Notes: generated by a model not told the origin, from the sequence alone. Counted from the first letter of the stretch, positions 1-9,674 are shown. The stretch is DNA of 64,000 nucleotides from Ferrithrix thermotolerans DSM 19514 (GCF_900128965.1 NZ_FQUL01000008.1:1-64000); one strand, 5' to 3'. Translations and numbers: made by a program.

Positions 1-11
1 ATAATTCCTAG

Positions 12-461
12 ATACCATGGCCACCACTAGCAAATCAATTCACTCGTGGAATTTGCACAACTATCGGGACACAACCGCGACGAGCTGAGCGAGTCAACGA
101 CCTCAAGAACCAGCGACGACGCCTCGTGCAGGGGCATCTTGCTGGGGTCGTCCCCATGGATCTGGTCAAGGAGGAGCGGGAGCGGATCGAGGCAGAGCTG
201 TACGACGCCGAGAAGCAGCTCCTGGAGACCGCCGTTGACTGGGACACCGTCGAGACGAACCTCACCCTGGCCATGGGCCTGGTGTCGGACTGCCAGCAGG
301 CCTACCGCCGAGGTGGACCACGGGTGCGGCGGCGTTACAACCAGGCCTTCTGGGAGGCCATCTACGTCGACGTCGACGGGGTCAGCTACGGCAGGCTGGC
401 AACGCCGTTCCGCCAGGTGCTGCCACCAGAGATCACGGAACGGGTTGAAACAACAGAAAAC
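12..461 (+). pseudogene. Serine recombinase C-terminal remnant
   Basis: The frame opened by a stop at 9-11 encodes a segment typical of the distal, coiled-coil part of large serine recombinases: RVNDLKNQRRRLVQG, then VVPMDLVKEERERIEAEL, then a helical stretch and YDVDVDGV-like strands ending near LPPE. The resolvase catalytic domain and the rest of the N-terminus are absent; the frame begins abruptly after the stop and no start codon with a ribosome binding site precedes the homologous part. The segment is visibly richer in G and C than the rest of the window. It ends beside the 3' end of a tRNA gene, so it is probably the leftover of an integrated element. The true end is uncertain because the frame runs on into the tRNA. 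Confidence 0.6.
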
Positions 462-490
462 CCCGACGCACATCGACGTGGTCGGGGTTT
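458..490 (-). terminator. Rho-independent terminator of tRNA-Ala
   Basis: A 10-bp perfect inverted repeat (AAACCCCGAC at 458-467 and GTCGGGGTTT at 481-490) lies 14 bases past the tRNA 3' end. Read on the minus strand it is a GC-rich stem followed by TTTTCTGTTGTTT, as expected for an intrinsic terminator. It is built from the same GC-rich DNA as the recombinase remnant. Confidence 0.6.
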
Positions 491-504
491 GAGTAAGAAC
501 GATT

Positions 505-580
505 TGGTGGAGGTGAGCGGACTCGAACCGCCGACTTCTACGTTGCGAACGTAGCGCTCTACCAGCTGAGCTACACCCCC
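505..580 (-). tRNA. tRNA-Ala (anticodon CGC)
   Basis: Read on the minus strand, this 76-base gene folds into a full cloverleaf: acceptor GGGGGTG pairing with CACCTCC, D-arm GCTC...GAGC, anticodon stem CTACG/CGTAG with loop TTCGCAA, and T-arm with TTCGAGT. The anticodon is CGC (plus-strand positions 545-547), which reads GCG. The third acceptor pair is a G.T wobble, the alanine identity element G3:U70, which supports the call. The terminal CCA is encoded. The 3' end borders a recombinase remnant, so this tRNA is a likely phage or element attachment site. Confidence 0.93.
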
Positions 581-596
581 AAACACCACAAAGCAC

Positions 597-624
597 ATAC
601 TAGCGACTACAGAGGTGCTGTTAA
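597..624 (-). promoter_or_regulatory. Promoter of tRNA-Ala
   Basis: On the minus strand TTAACA (619-624) and TAGTAT (597-602) are separated by 16 bases, a good sigma-70-type -35/-10 pair. Predicted initiation near 590 would leave about ten bases before the mature tRNA 5' end at 580. Confidence 0.5.
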
Positions 625-659
625 GACAGACATTTCTCTAGATATTTGAAAGAGATGGC

Positions 660-1424
660 CTAAACCGAGTCTCCAAAGATAGCTCCCAGGACTCCGCCGG
701 CGGCACCCCCTGCGACAGCGGACGAAGCAGCGTTTCCTCCACCGAGATATGGCGCTACTGCATTTGCCAGGATCGGTACCGGCATGGACTGGAGCCAGAC
801 CTCACCCGGACCGGTAAGAGCAACAAGATGATATCCATCTCCACCAAAAAAGATATTTGAGAGTCCTTGAATAGTCGTAATCTGAAACGATACCGAGTCT
901 TGAAACATCCCCACATGTCCTGGATGAACCAACAGGGTCTCCTGGGGTTGCAGTTTATAGTTGATGATCTCACCTGATAGTTCAATCCAGGCAGTTCCTG
1001 CGCCCTCCAGTCTCTGTAGTACAAATCCGTCTCTTCCATATATTCCAGCCCTAAAAGACTGCTGAAGCCCTACCGTTGGCACCACCTCTGGAGTCGCACA
1101 CAGCAACCCGTGACGATGCACCAGATATCCGCTACCCTGGGCTATCTCAACCGGAAAGATCCTTCCTGGCAGCTTGGATGCGAAGCTGACCATACCCGCA
1201 CCACCAACCGCCTCATATTTGGTCAAGAAAAGGCTGGCACCACCGATGACCCTCTTGAGACCCGATAGAAGTCCCCCCTTGCCGGCTCCAAGTCCCGTAC
1301 TTTGACTCATACGCATACTAGGTGTCATCCACGAGAGTTCACCGTGAGTAGAGATTACCGACTCGCCACTCTCCAGATTTATCTCGAGAACCGGCATGGT
1401 AGTTCCCTTAACCTCAGCCTTCAT
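660..1424 (-). CDS. AIM24/TIGR00266 family protein
   Basis: A 254-residue protein of the AIM24 family (bacterial TIGR00266 branch), a beta-rich double-psi-like fold whose bacterial function is unknown. Recognisable family features are the early ESGESVISTHGELSWMT strand, the GLGAGKGGLLSGLKR loop, the LFLTKYEA strand followed by GMVSFASKLPG, and the later WIELSGEI and LLVHPGHVGMF strands. The tail (from about residue 230) is a glycine/alanine-rich segment, AASSAVAGGAAGGVLGAIFG, often seen in this family. The ATG is preceded by AGGAGATAAAG, a good ribosome binding site. The gene stands alone: a tRNA lies downstream on the same strand and a long gene-free stretch upstream. Confidence 0.85.
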   Translation of the reverse strand: MKAEVKGTTMPVLEINLESGESVISTHGELSWMTPSMRMSQSTGLGAGKGGLLSGLKRVIGGASLFLTKYEAVGGAGMVSFASKLPGRIFPVEIAQGSGYLVHRHGLLCATPEVVPTVGLQQSFRAGIYGRDGFVLQRLEGAGTAWIELSGEIINYKLQPQETLLVHPGHVGMFQDSVSFQITTIQGLSNIFFGGDGYHLVALTGPGEVWLQSMPVPILANAVAPYLGGGNAASSAVAGGAAGGVLGAIFGDSV

Positions 1425-2334
1425 CTTTATCTCCTAACCAACTCAGATGCCGTAGCAGTCGCTTTCGCACAAGAAGTCTTTAAGGATGCTCATCAATCTA
1501 CGCTCATTGATTCTTACATAGAAAAACACCCTTCGCAACAAGGTGAGCTATCATCACCACCTTTAGTCTGCACTCAGCTACAACAAAGTCGCTAAACAAC
1601 TCCCATTTACCCTTAGTAGATTCCGCAGGCAGATGGGTAGTGCTACTGGCTAATCACGAGACAGACCCTTACCACGACAAAGCGCACGAATCTATAGAAC
1701 GCAACCCACGAACAAGTACACACGAAAACAGAGAGTCCGTCCAGCCTCAAATGGCACAATCTTCAATTGCATTGGTCAGCAGCCTCTAAGGACACTTCAA
1801 TCCATAGATCCATTATCCTTCTATAATCACCTAAAGATGCCAAGGCATACATCTGAGCAACTTGTCAACAAAGCCGTATTCTATAACACAGCTAGGCGAC
1901 CATAGATACTTCACGATCCAACTAAGCACAACCGAGTAAACCTCGTTTGCCAATACCTATCCCGACCATTGAAAAAGCTACCTAGAGGTGTGCGTTCTGA
2001 CACTTTTCTCAAAGATGCTACCACATCGATATTCCAGGCATGTTTGCCTCGTCATGGGAGTAAAGCTACTTGATGCAGTCGACCCAAGCGTTCCTTCAGC
2101 GAACCGCTTCTTGCCACGATTTAAAACGTTACGAACGACAACCCAATTAGTTCCATAATTGAGACCTTATTGCTCTTTTTCAACTCTACTACTAGTCTTG
2201 CACTACCAGATCAAGTCGATCGTGGAGTAACGGGCATATCAGCCATACCAAATTTCGTTACCAAGCATCGCCACGAGACGCAAGACCACTTTGACATGAT
2301 TCAATTTGAGAGCAACCACCCGCAATGACTGATA
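1425..2334. other. Non-coding stretch, no gene seen
   Basis: Between the AIM24 gene and the glutamate dehydrogenase gene there are 910 bases where no frame on either strand gives a recognisable or well-started protein. I saw no tRNA-like fold, tandem repeat or strong inverted repeat. It may be decayed coding sequence or hold an undetected RNA; nothing more can be supported. Confidence 0.5.
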
Positions 2335-5300
2335 TCACATTTGGCTATCGGCTGCGTCAGCGATCTCGATGGAGCGCACTAACAGAGCAATTTCCCTGAT
2401 GCTTACGTAAAGCTGCGCCAAGGTTACCGGCTCATCCCCCTCACCCAGTGATCGTAGAACCGTTCTAACCTTATCAAGGTACTTTCTATGTCTAAGCCCC
2501 CATAGTGCGATCGGATCCATAGTTGCATCGCCTTCTTCCATATGAGACAGAAGATACTTAGTTGCGCTTTTTGCAAGTTCCATTTGAATATCAGAGAGGT
2601 CCACAAAGAGCAGTTCCCTTGAGGACTCCTCCCAGTGGTTTGAGACTGAAACCGCCGACAGGTGTGACCTAAGCGTCGGGAGGTTCGCTAGCGTTCCGAC
2701 AGCAAAGAAGATCCTCGCAGCCTTGATTGGAGAGCCTAAGTTGAAGAGCTCCTCAAGCTGGACGATCGCTGGTACCGATACGACGGTATCTATCGCTCCA
2801 AAAAATGCAGCTGAGTCTCTCTCCACCCCATTTTCGATCAGTTCAGCTGTTCGCTTTTCGACCCTGTCGTACCCGGCTCTATCTAGAACGAATGAGAGAT
2901 TATCATAGACATCTGGGAAAGCCGGCTCAAAACGCCCTACCACTTCGGACAGTGACTGTACTAACTGACCCGAAGTGATCAGCCAACGAGCCATTCGAAA
3001 TGTAGAGAGCGCAAGCCGATTGAAGAGAGTAACTCTGAGTTCTTGCGCGACATCGTCTTGAGACATGAGACTCTCAACCCAGTTGTGTACATCTAAAATC
3101 TCAAGCGACGCCAGGAGTGCCTTGGCTGCCTGTGCAACAGATACCGAAGAGATCTCAGCTAACTCAAATACCGCCGTAAGACCGGTGAGGTTCACTATCT
3201 TGTTTGCAAGGACGGTCGCTACGATCTCTTTGCGAAGTGGATGCTTTAGGGTCCCAGGCATCAGCTCCGACCAGATCGACTCCGGAAAGTACTCCACAAA
3301 CATCGAGTTGCTAAAGTCATCAGACACCAGCTCAGAGTCCAGAACGTGGTGATATAGGTCTAACTTAGCGTATGCGAGCAACACTGAGAGCTCGGGGCGA
3401 GTAATCGTTCCACCCTTGGCTGCGATCGCCAGGACACGTTTTGGACTGGGCAGAAACTCAACGTCCGGATCAAGCTCCGCCTCCGAGATGAGACGGGCAG
3501 TTAGTCGACTTATAGCGGTCATTTTGGATCTAGCTAGCTGCTCTGAGGCAGAGAGAACCCAGTTTTGATAGACGTTGTCTTCGAGCACCTGGCTCTCAAC
3601 CTCTTTCGTAGCAGAGAACAAAAGAGGTGTCCTATCGGCTTTTGTAAGCCTACCTTCCTCTATGGCTGAGGCGAATAAAATTTTGAGGTTGACCTCATGA
3701 TCGGAGGTGTCGACACCCGCAGAGTTGTCGATTGCATCTGTGTTACAGCGACCGCCCAAGAGGGCGTACTCAATCCTTCCTCTTTGGGTAAAGCCGAGGT
3801 TTCCACCCTCCCCTACTACCTTGACCCTAAGATCCTTCGCATCAACCCTTACTGCATCGTTACTTCTGTCAGAGACCTCGTCGTGGTTCTCGGTGGTAGC
3901 CTTTACATAGGTTCCGATACCACCGTTCCAAAGAAGATCGACGGGGGATTTCAGGATCGAACGAATAACGTAACTAGGTTCATAGGATCCTGGCTCTATA
4001 CCGAGAACTTCAGCCATCTCCTTTGAAAGAGGTACGGTCTTCAAGCTACGCGAAAACACACCGCCACCGGAAGATATCTTCGTCTGATCGTAGTCTGCCC
4101 ATGAGGATCTTGGAAGGTCAAAGAGTCGTCTTCGTTCCAAATACGCCACATCTACGTCGGGATTAGGATCAAGAAAGATGTCTCTGTGGTCAAAGGCTGC
4201 TACAAGCCTCATCGACCTGGAGAGAAGCATTCCATTTCCAAAGACATCTCCGGACATATCTCCAATACCCACTACGGTAACAGGATCTCTCTCTGGATCG
4301 ATGCCCATCTGTCCAAAGTGATGTCGTACCGACATCCAGGCGCCTTTGGCGGTGATCGCCATCTTTTTATGATCGTAACCCTCAGATCCTCCTGAGGCGA
4401 AGGCGTCACCCAACCAAAATCCTCTCTCTATTGCGATCTCATTTGCAATATCGGAGAAGGTTGCAGTTCCCTTATCAGCTGCAACTACGAGATAAGGGTC
4501 ATCTCCATCTAAAACCACTACATCTTTGGGATGGATCACCTCGTTGCTCGAGATGTTGTCGGTGAGGTCAAAGAGAGCGGAGATAAACTCCTTGTAGCTT
4601 TCAACTACTCGACTTTGATCTTTGTCGCCTCCCCTTACCACAAATCCACCTTTGGCACCCACGGGAACGATAACTGAGTTTTTCACACTCTGAGCTTTCA
4701 TCAGACCCAGTATCTCGATACGAAAGTCCTCCAAGCGATCCGACCAACGGATACCTCCACGGGCAACATCACCTCCCCTTAGATGCACAGCCTCGGTCGT
4801 CTTTGACAGATAGTAGAACTCGTGTTTCGGGAGAGGCTGAGGGAGGATCTGCGACAGAGACGATGGATCAAATTTGAGTGCCACCCCTTTGGGCTTGGAC
4901 GGCATGAAGAAGTTGGTACGAACCGTCGCATCGATGAGCGAGAGAATCGCCCTGAACATCTTGTCGAAGTCCAAGGAAGATACCGTTGCTAGCTGATCGT
5001 AAATGAGCTTCTCATAGTCCAAGTTTCCGAGCTCAATCGATGAATCCCTCGATGTGTGTGCACTAAAGCGTTCATAGAATCGCTTTACCAGCAATCCAGC
5101 TATGACAGGGGAACCTTTAAGTGCGAACTTTATATAGGCCGAAGAGAACCCGAGGGTGGAAAATCTAAGGTAGTGAGCGTAGGCCCTGAGCAATGAGACC
5201 TCCCTGTAGGTCAGAGATCCCGAGATGACAAGTGAGTTCAACTCGTCGTCTTCACCCTCGTTGGTCCAAACCTCCAACATTGCTGCCTTGGCCCTAAATA

Positions 5301-7128
5301 GATCATCCCCACTTACCGTTACAGCCTGCGAATCTTTGTCCCTTAGCTCTAAACCAAGGTCTAAGAGCCAACCGGAATCGGAGTGTAGGTTGAACCGATA
5401 AGGAAGCTCATTGATCACGATGAAACCGAAGTGTTCAATGACTGGAAGTAACTCCGAGAGCGCCATCCACGGGCCCAGCTTGAAAACTCGAAGTCTAAGT
5501 TCCCCACCGCTTTCACCACCGAAGACGAACTCCAGATCCAGCTTTGAGGAAGACCTTCTAACCTCGTCGAATCGCACGATATCTCGTGCACCTTGTTCAG
5601 GTGAGTAGTCGTCCTGATATGAGGGCTCAAAACTTCTGTAATAACTCTGAAATAATGACGCACATCTCGTTCCTCCAACCAGGTTATTTAGTGCAACCCT
5701 GAACCTCTCGGTCCAAGACATAGAGATGATATCTAATTCTGCCTCTAGTTGAGATATATCAACCTCATCGATGAGGTGAGACTCCGTAAAGACGGTGAAC
5801 GAGATGAAACACCTTCTTCTCTCTTGGGAGATGGTACTAAGCTCCAACGACCCCTCACCGAAATCGCTTGCGAGTCTACTCATGAGGTCTGCGCTCAGAT
5901 GCTCTGAGTAACGTGAGGCCGGTAAAACAATATCCACCCGCACCTCGGCCTGCTCTAAGGCGTTGGACCGAGATACCAAAGTCAGATACAACCTCGGGAT
6001 CTCTTCCACCGATAGAGCTATAGCAACTAGATCTTTGAGGTCTTCCTTTGAGATAGAGAGAAGTTCATCTGGCGGAAGAAGTTGCACAAAGTCTACTGCT
6101 GAGCGGTAAGCGTAACTACTTGGCGACAGGCCCAGGGACTCAGATACGTAGTCCATCTTTTCGCTTATAAAGCCAAGGCGCAACGGTGAGTGAGAGAGCC
6201 GGGGTGGCACGAAAACCCCGTAGAAGGTCTTTACCTCTCCTGACTCTTTGTTCACAAATCTGAGAGTTCTTAGCCTCACCCTCTTTACGACAGGTGACTT
6301 TATTGGACATACACCAAGAAAAACCTCTGTCTGCTCAGAGACTAAAAAGGGAGTGAGACCTTCCAAGAATCTATCGAACTGCCCTTTACGTACCTCTGTA
6401 ATCTCGCAGCCAAGCCACCTCAGCTCCTCTTTGGTGCCGATGCTGGCCGTCACCGGCAACAGGTTTCCAAGTCCCATACGTTCCAAAGCAGTCTCAGAAC
6501 CGTCATGGGTGCCAAGCAAGACACTGCAGCTTTTCTCAAGCTCTTCGTAGATTAAAGAGAGATCCTTGTGTAAAGCGGCAAGTGCCTCATAAGCAAGAGA
6601 GAGGGAGGCGGCCAATGCGTCAAGCTTTCCATCGGATACTTCCTGCTCAAACTCTGCATAAAAGAGTGAGACCTCTTCGCATCTAGGGTCACTTTCTCTA
6701 ACTTTCTCAAGGGACTCCGAGTCGATCATAGGGTGTATCGAGAACGATGGAGAAACCCCAAACTCGGCCATCACCTCGGTAAATGTGTCCACCAGATATT
6801 TCATGTCCGGGGTAACGATCGCCACAAAGCACGTAGAACTTTCAAGACTATCGGAGAGGAGCTGATGGTCGCTTCGTTGCTCCGCAGACGCCTTTACCCT
6901 TCCCAATTGCAAACCGATCTTAGAACCCAAGTCGTAGTGACTTACCGCGGCTGCAAGTTCATAGGTGGCTCTAGCAATCAGCTGAGGAGGAGCCGAGGAG
7001 ATCTCCTCTGAGCTCATCCCCCCCACCACGTGGTCGAACAGCCTTTCAAGCTCCATGGGAAGCTCCCCCGCCAAAGAACCGAGAAGCTCAAGCGCCCTTG
7101 CCCGAGATCCCCGAACTACCTCTTCCAT
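2335..7128 (-). CDS. gdh: NAD-specific glutamate dehydrogenase, large type
   Basis: A protein of about 1,597 residues of the large bacterial NAD-glutamate dehydrogenase class (L_180, first described in Streptomyces clavuligerus, about 1,650 residues). It oxidises glutamate to 2-oxoglutarate and ammonia in the cytoplasm, mainly for amino-acid catabolism. The catalytic core is clear: GGIRWSDRLEDFR near residue 790, then KNSVIVPVGAKGGFV near 810-825, and the GIGDMSGDVFGNGML dinucleotide-binding region. The long N-terminal half is the ACT-like regulatory region of the class; the C-terminal 500 residues are helical. A GTG 15 codons upstream is possible, but the ATG at 7128 has AGGAG at a six-base spacing and is preferred. 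The gene is monocistronic as far as can be seen. Confidence 0.93.
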   Translation of the reverse strand: MEEVVRGSRARALELLGSLAGELPMELERLFDHVVGGMSSEEISSAPPQLIARATYELAAAVSHYDLGSKIGLQLGRVKASAEQRSDHQLLSDSLESSTCFVAIVTPDMKYLVDTFTEVMAEFGVSPSFSIHPMIDSESLEKVRESDPRCEEVSLFYAEFEQEVSDGKLDALAASLSLAYEALAALHKDLSLIYEELEKSCSVLLGTHDGSETALERMGLGNLLPVTASIGTKEELRWLGCEITEVRKGQFDRFLEGLTPFLVSEQTEVFLGVCPIKSPVVKRVRLRTLRFVNKESGEVKTFYGVFVPPRLSHSPLRLGFISEKMDYVSESLGLSPSSYAYRSAVDFVQLLPPDELLSISKEDLKDLVAIALSVEEIPRLYLTLVSRSNALEQAEVRVDIVLPASRYSEHLSADLMSRLASDFGEGSLELSTISQERRRCFISFTVFTESHLIDEVDISQLEAELDIISMSWTERFRVALNNLVGGTRCASLFQSYYRSFEPSYQDDYSPEQGARDIVRFDEVRRSSSKLDLEFVFGGESGGELRLRVFKLGPWMALSELLPVIEHFGFIVINELPYRFNLHSDSGWLLDLGLELRDKDSQAVTVSGDDLFRAKAAMLEVWTNEGEDDELNSLVISGSLTYREVSLLRAYAHYLRFSTLGFSSAYIKFALKGSPVIAGLLVKRFYERFSAHTSRDSSIELGNLDYEKLIYDQLATVSSLDFDKMFRAILSLIDATVRTNFFMPSKPKGVALKFDPSSLSQILPQPLPKHEFYYLSKTTEAVHLRGGDVARGGIRWSDRLEDFRIEILGLMKAQSVKNSVIVPVGAKGGFVVRGGDKDQSRVVESYKEFISALFDLTDNISSNEVIHPKDVVVLDGDDPYLVVAADKGTATFSDIANEIAIERGFWLGDAFASGGSEGYDHKKMAITAKGAWMSVRHHFGQMGIDPERDPVTVVGIGDMSGDVFGNGMLLSRSMRLVAAFDHRDIFLDPNPDVDVAYLERRRLFDLPRSSWADYDQTKISSGGGVFSRSLKTVPLSKEMAEVLGIEPGSYEPSYVIRSILKSPVDLLWNGGIGTYVKATTENHDEVSDRSNDAVRVDAKDLRVKVVGEGGNLGFTQRGRIEYALLGGRCNTDAIDNSAGVDTSDHEVNLKILFASAIEEGRLTKADRTPLLFSATKEVESQVLEDNVYQNWVLSASEQLARSKMTAISRLTARLISEAELDPDVEFLPSPKRVLAIAAKGGTITRPELSVLLAYAKLDLYHHVLDSELVSDDFSNSMFVEYFPESIWSELMPGTLKHPLRKEIVATVLANKIVNLTGLTAVFELAEISSVSVAQAAKALLASLEILDVHNWVESLMSQDDVAQELRVTLFNRLALSTFRMARWLITSGQLVQSLSEVVGRFEPAFPDVYDNLSFVLDRAGYDRVEKRTAELIENGVERDSAAFFGAIDTVVSVPAIVQLEELFNLGSPIKAARIFFAVGTLANLPTLRSHLSAVSVSNHWEESSRELLFVDLSDIQMELAKSATKYLLSHMEEGDATMDPIALWGLRHRKYLDKVRTVLRSLGEGDEPVTLAQLYVSIREIALLVRSIEIADAADSQM

Positions 7129-7252
7129 CTCAATCTCCTGGACCAAACGTCGGCAGCGGACCCCGTTGTCCACCTGCCTAACAGTTTCACCTTAGCAGAG
7201 TCGGCATAAGGATCTTAGAAATGAAACAATAAAGAATAAAGCCTCAACTGCT

Positions 7253-8017
7253 CTATTCACAGCAAGACCGACCTTCCAAAAGAGAGTTGCCACCATCTAC
7301 CACTAGCACTTGACCGGTTACGTACGATGCACCCTTAGAGACCAAGAAAGCGATCACCTCAGCAACCTCGTAAGGGTTTCCACTTCTTCCCAATGGAGTC
7401 GCAGAGCCATGTCTGGCTTCTAGCTCGGTCTGGGCGGCTGTGGCTATCCAGCCAGGGGCGACAGCATTAACTGTAACGTCATAGGGAGCAAGCTCTAAAG
7501 CCATAGTTTTTACAAGACCAACCAATCCCGCTTTGGAGGCCGCATACGCTGCCTCTCCCTCATTCGCCTGGAGAAATCCAGTGGTCGAACCCACCATGAT
7601 AACTCTTTTTGTAACGCCCTTTCTCAAGTGAGGGATCGCCTCTTTAGAGACCAAGAACGCAGACGTCAGGTTACGAAGAAGCGATAGGTTCCACTGAGTC
7701 AAGGGCATCTCCTCCACAGAGAAAAACTCCTCAGGGGAATCTACGCTTCCCATTCCAGCGTTGTTAATCAAAACGTCTAGGCCCCGAAGAACCTCAACAC
7801 CATGACTCAGGAAGGTCTTTACCTGACTCTCATCGGTCAGGTCAAAGGGTTCGCCGTACGCCTCTATCCCCATATCCCTAAGTTCGGACACTCTATCGAA
7901 TATGCGCTCAGTCGTAGAGGTTATAAAGACTCGGGCTCCTCGCTCGCCAAGAAGCCTGGCTGTCGCAAAACCTATCCCTTGAGCCGAACCAGCCCCAGTA
8001 ATAAGGACCCTCGACAT
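7253..8017 (-). CDS. SDR family oxidoreductase
   Basis: A 254-residue classical short-chain dehydrogenase/reductase. Visible are the N-terminal nucleotide-binding loop TGAGSAQGIGFATA (one residue longer than the usual TGxxxGxG), the NNAG motif near residue 86, the catalytic YAASK motif near residue 165 and the C-terminal TGQVLVVDGG typical of 3-oxoacyl-ACP reductase-like members. The substrate cannot be read from sequence. The ATG at 8017 is chosen because the protein then begins MSRVLITGAG, directly at the Rossmann strand, with GAAGGAG upstream; a longer frame would add 14 residues. It lies between the dehydrogenase and bluB genes on the same strand. Confidence 0.85.
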   Translation of the reverse strand: MSRVLITGAGSAQGIGFATARLLGERGARVFITSTTERIFDRVSELRDMGIEAYGEPFDLTDESQVKTFLSHGVEVLRGLDVLINNAGMGSVDSPEEFFSVEEMPLTQWNLSLLRNLTSAFLVSKEAIPHLRKGVTKRVIMVGSTTGFLQANEGEAAYAASKAGLVGLVKTMALELAPYDVTVNAVAPGWIATAAQTELEARHGSATPLGRSGNPYEVAEVIAFLVSKGASYVTGQVLVVDGGNSLLEGRSCCE

Positions 8018-8121
8018 AAATTCAGACACTCCTTCAAAGACTTGCCTCCAGGTAACCAAACAGAGTAAAGATACCTAAAGCAGCGCATAAGGACACCTAC
8101 AAGCCTTTGTATCTCTCTTTA

Positions 8122-8814
8122 TCACAGATCAAAGCCATCTTTTGGGAGATATACTACTTGATCTAGGTCACTTTGGCTTTCGTAGCGATTGTGGCGTAGA
8201 AACGGTTCTATAGGTCGGCGACTCTGCCAGCTAAAACGTTCCAGATCTGGCACCTTCTCAAAGTGAGTGACCGGTCCCACGCACAGCCAGGCGATCGGCC
8301 TTACGTGTTTTGGAATTCCGAGAAGTTCACCTAAAAACTCTTCTCTGTAGAAAGATACCCAACCCACGCCTATACCTTCAGCAGTTGCCGCCAGCCAGAG
8401 GTTCTCGATCGCAAGGCATACAGAATAAAGTCCTGCATCGTCTATCGCGTGCCTACCAAGAACCGATGGAGCCCCTCTATGAGGGTCATAGGTTACGACG
8501 ACTCCCAAAGAGGACTCCATAATGCCCTCAATCTTGATCCTTTTAAAGTTTTCAGCTCTGTCTTGTTCCAAAGACGCCTCGTAGGCTTCCCTCTCTTTGT
8601 AGACGTGGTCTTTGAACCTGCTTCGTATGTCAGGGTCTGTAACTAAGACGAAGTCCCAGGGTTGACTCATCCCCACACTTGGAGCGGAGTGGGCAGCTAA
8701 CAATATCCTGCCGAGTACCTTTTTGTCCATCTCTTCACCAGAGAACTGACTACGGACGTCTCTTCGGGAGAACAGGGTGTTATAAAACACCTTCAGTTCA
8801 AGGTCGTCTAACAT
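8122..8814 (-). CDS. bluB: 5,6-dimethylbenzimidazole synthase BluB
   Basis: A 230-residue nitroreductase-fold protein matching BluB, which breaks down reduced FMN with oxygen to make 5,6-dimethylbenzimidazole, the lower ligand of cobalamin. Diagnostic segments are the N-terminal FYNTLFSRRDVRSQF, the GMSQPWDFVLV strand near residue 48, the ESSLGVVVTYDP segment, and the GVGWVSFY and LGIPKHVRPIAWLCVGPV stretches that separate BluB from ordinary nitroreductases. The ATG has GGAGG upstream at a rather long spacing. No other cobalamin gene and no cobalamin riboswitch-like sequence is seen nearby; only 41 bases separate it from the next gene upstream. Confidence 0.88.
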   Translation of the reverse strand: MLDDLELKVFYNTLFSRRDVRSQFSGEEMDKKVLGRILLAAHSAPSVGMSQPWDFVLVTDPDIRSRFKDHVYKEREAYEASLEQDRAENFKRIKIEGIMESSLGVVVTYDPHRGAPSVLGRHAIDDAGLYSVCLAIENLWLAATAEGIGVGWVSFYREEFLGELLGIPKHVRPIAWLCVGPVTHFEKVPDLERFSWQSRRPIEPFLRHNRYESQSDLDQVVYLPKDGFDL

Positions 8815-8855
8815 AAACAGCTCTTCCTCCCCGGTAACGCTTTAGTAAGTACGCC

Positions 8856-9590
8856 TTAGACGGTGACTTTGTAGAATACCTCCGCCAAAGAGTCGTCGCC
8901 AAGTCCCGCATATCTTGCTCCTTGACTTAGCCAACTCTTTACCATAGCCTCTACTGAGTCTGGATCGGGAAGCTGCGAGTGGTGACATAGAATCGCCGCT
9001 ATCTTATCCTTGAAGGTATCTGTGACGTCCACATAAGCATTAGGAGAGGGATGGGCCGTGATGAGTACCTCTTTGACGATGTACGCCTCCAGACCATCTT
9101 CAAGCAACTCCGGGAACGCAAAGGGGTTACGTGCATAAGGATAAACAGCGTCTAACGTTGCATCGCCAGCTGCTCTGTGATCGGGGTGTGACGACGGAAC
9201 CCTCTGAAGATTTCGTTCTGGCGACTGGCATACTACCCTGTCCGGCCTAAAGGATCTAATCACCCTTGAGATGTCTCTAACCAGATCCAAGGTGTTCTTT
9301 AGTGCTCCATCTTTATACCCAAGAAACTCAACTGATGACACCCCAACCGCCTCTGCGGCTTTTTTTTGTTCGCCACGCCGTATCAACGGTATGTCAGACC
9401 TATCTATGGCTGGATCAAACCCTCCTGCATCTCCATCTGTAACCACGAGATATGAGACCTCTGAACCAGCCTTGATCCAAGACGCCACAGATCCCGCTAC
9501 CCCAAAGTCAACGTCATCAGGGTGAGCCATCACCACGAGAACTTTATCCACAGGCTCGATATGCTCTAACTCCGCCACTACTTGCTCCAT
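8856..9590 (-). CDS. PIG-L (LmbE) family deacetylase
   Basis: A 244-residue zinc-dependent PIG-L family deacetylase, the family that includes MshB and mycothiol-conjugate amidase. The AHPDDVDFG motif near residue 22 carries the Asp-Asp and first His metal ligands; SHPDHRAAG near residue 133 supplies the distal His. The family removes acetyl groups from N-acetylglucosamine-linked substrates; which substrate applies here is unknown. It is shorter than typical MshB (about 300 residues), so a general LmbE-like role is safer. It starts with ATG and precedes bluB on the same strand with a 41-base gap. Confidence 0.82.
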   Translation of the reverse strand: MEQVVAELEHIEPVDKVLVVMAHPDDVDFGVAGSVASWIKAGSEVSYLVVTDGDAGGFDPAIDRSDIPLIRRGEQKKAAEAVGVSSVEFLGYKDGALKNTLDLVRDISRVIRSFRPDRVVCQSPERNLQRVPSSHPDHRAAGDATLDAVYPYARNPFAFPELLEDGLEAYIVKEVLITAHPSPNAYVDVTDTFKDKIAAILCHHSQLPDPDSVEAMVKSWLSQGARYAGLGDDSLAEVFYKVTV

Positions 9591-9674
9591 CTCTACGAAA
9601 CTTGCTAGCTACAGCCTAACTTATCGATCCGCAAAACTGCTGACGAATGAAGTGTATTAGATTTTTCCTATTTT

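Noticed and set aside
46-492. Plus-strand frame of 148 codons in the GC-rich segment
   Set aside because: It is out of frame with the recombinase-like sequence and its product is Ser/Arg/Thr-rich without family resemblance.
27-596. Long minus-strand frame through the recombinase remnant and tRNA
   Set aside because: It runs antisense to a recognisable recombinase segment and through the tRNA gene; GC-rich DNA gives long chance frames.
8815-8855. Cobalamin riboswitch before bluB
   Set aside because: The gap is only 41 bases and bluB is probably read through from the PIG-L gene; no B12-box-like sequence is seen.
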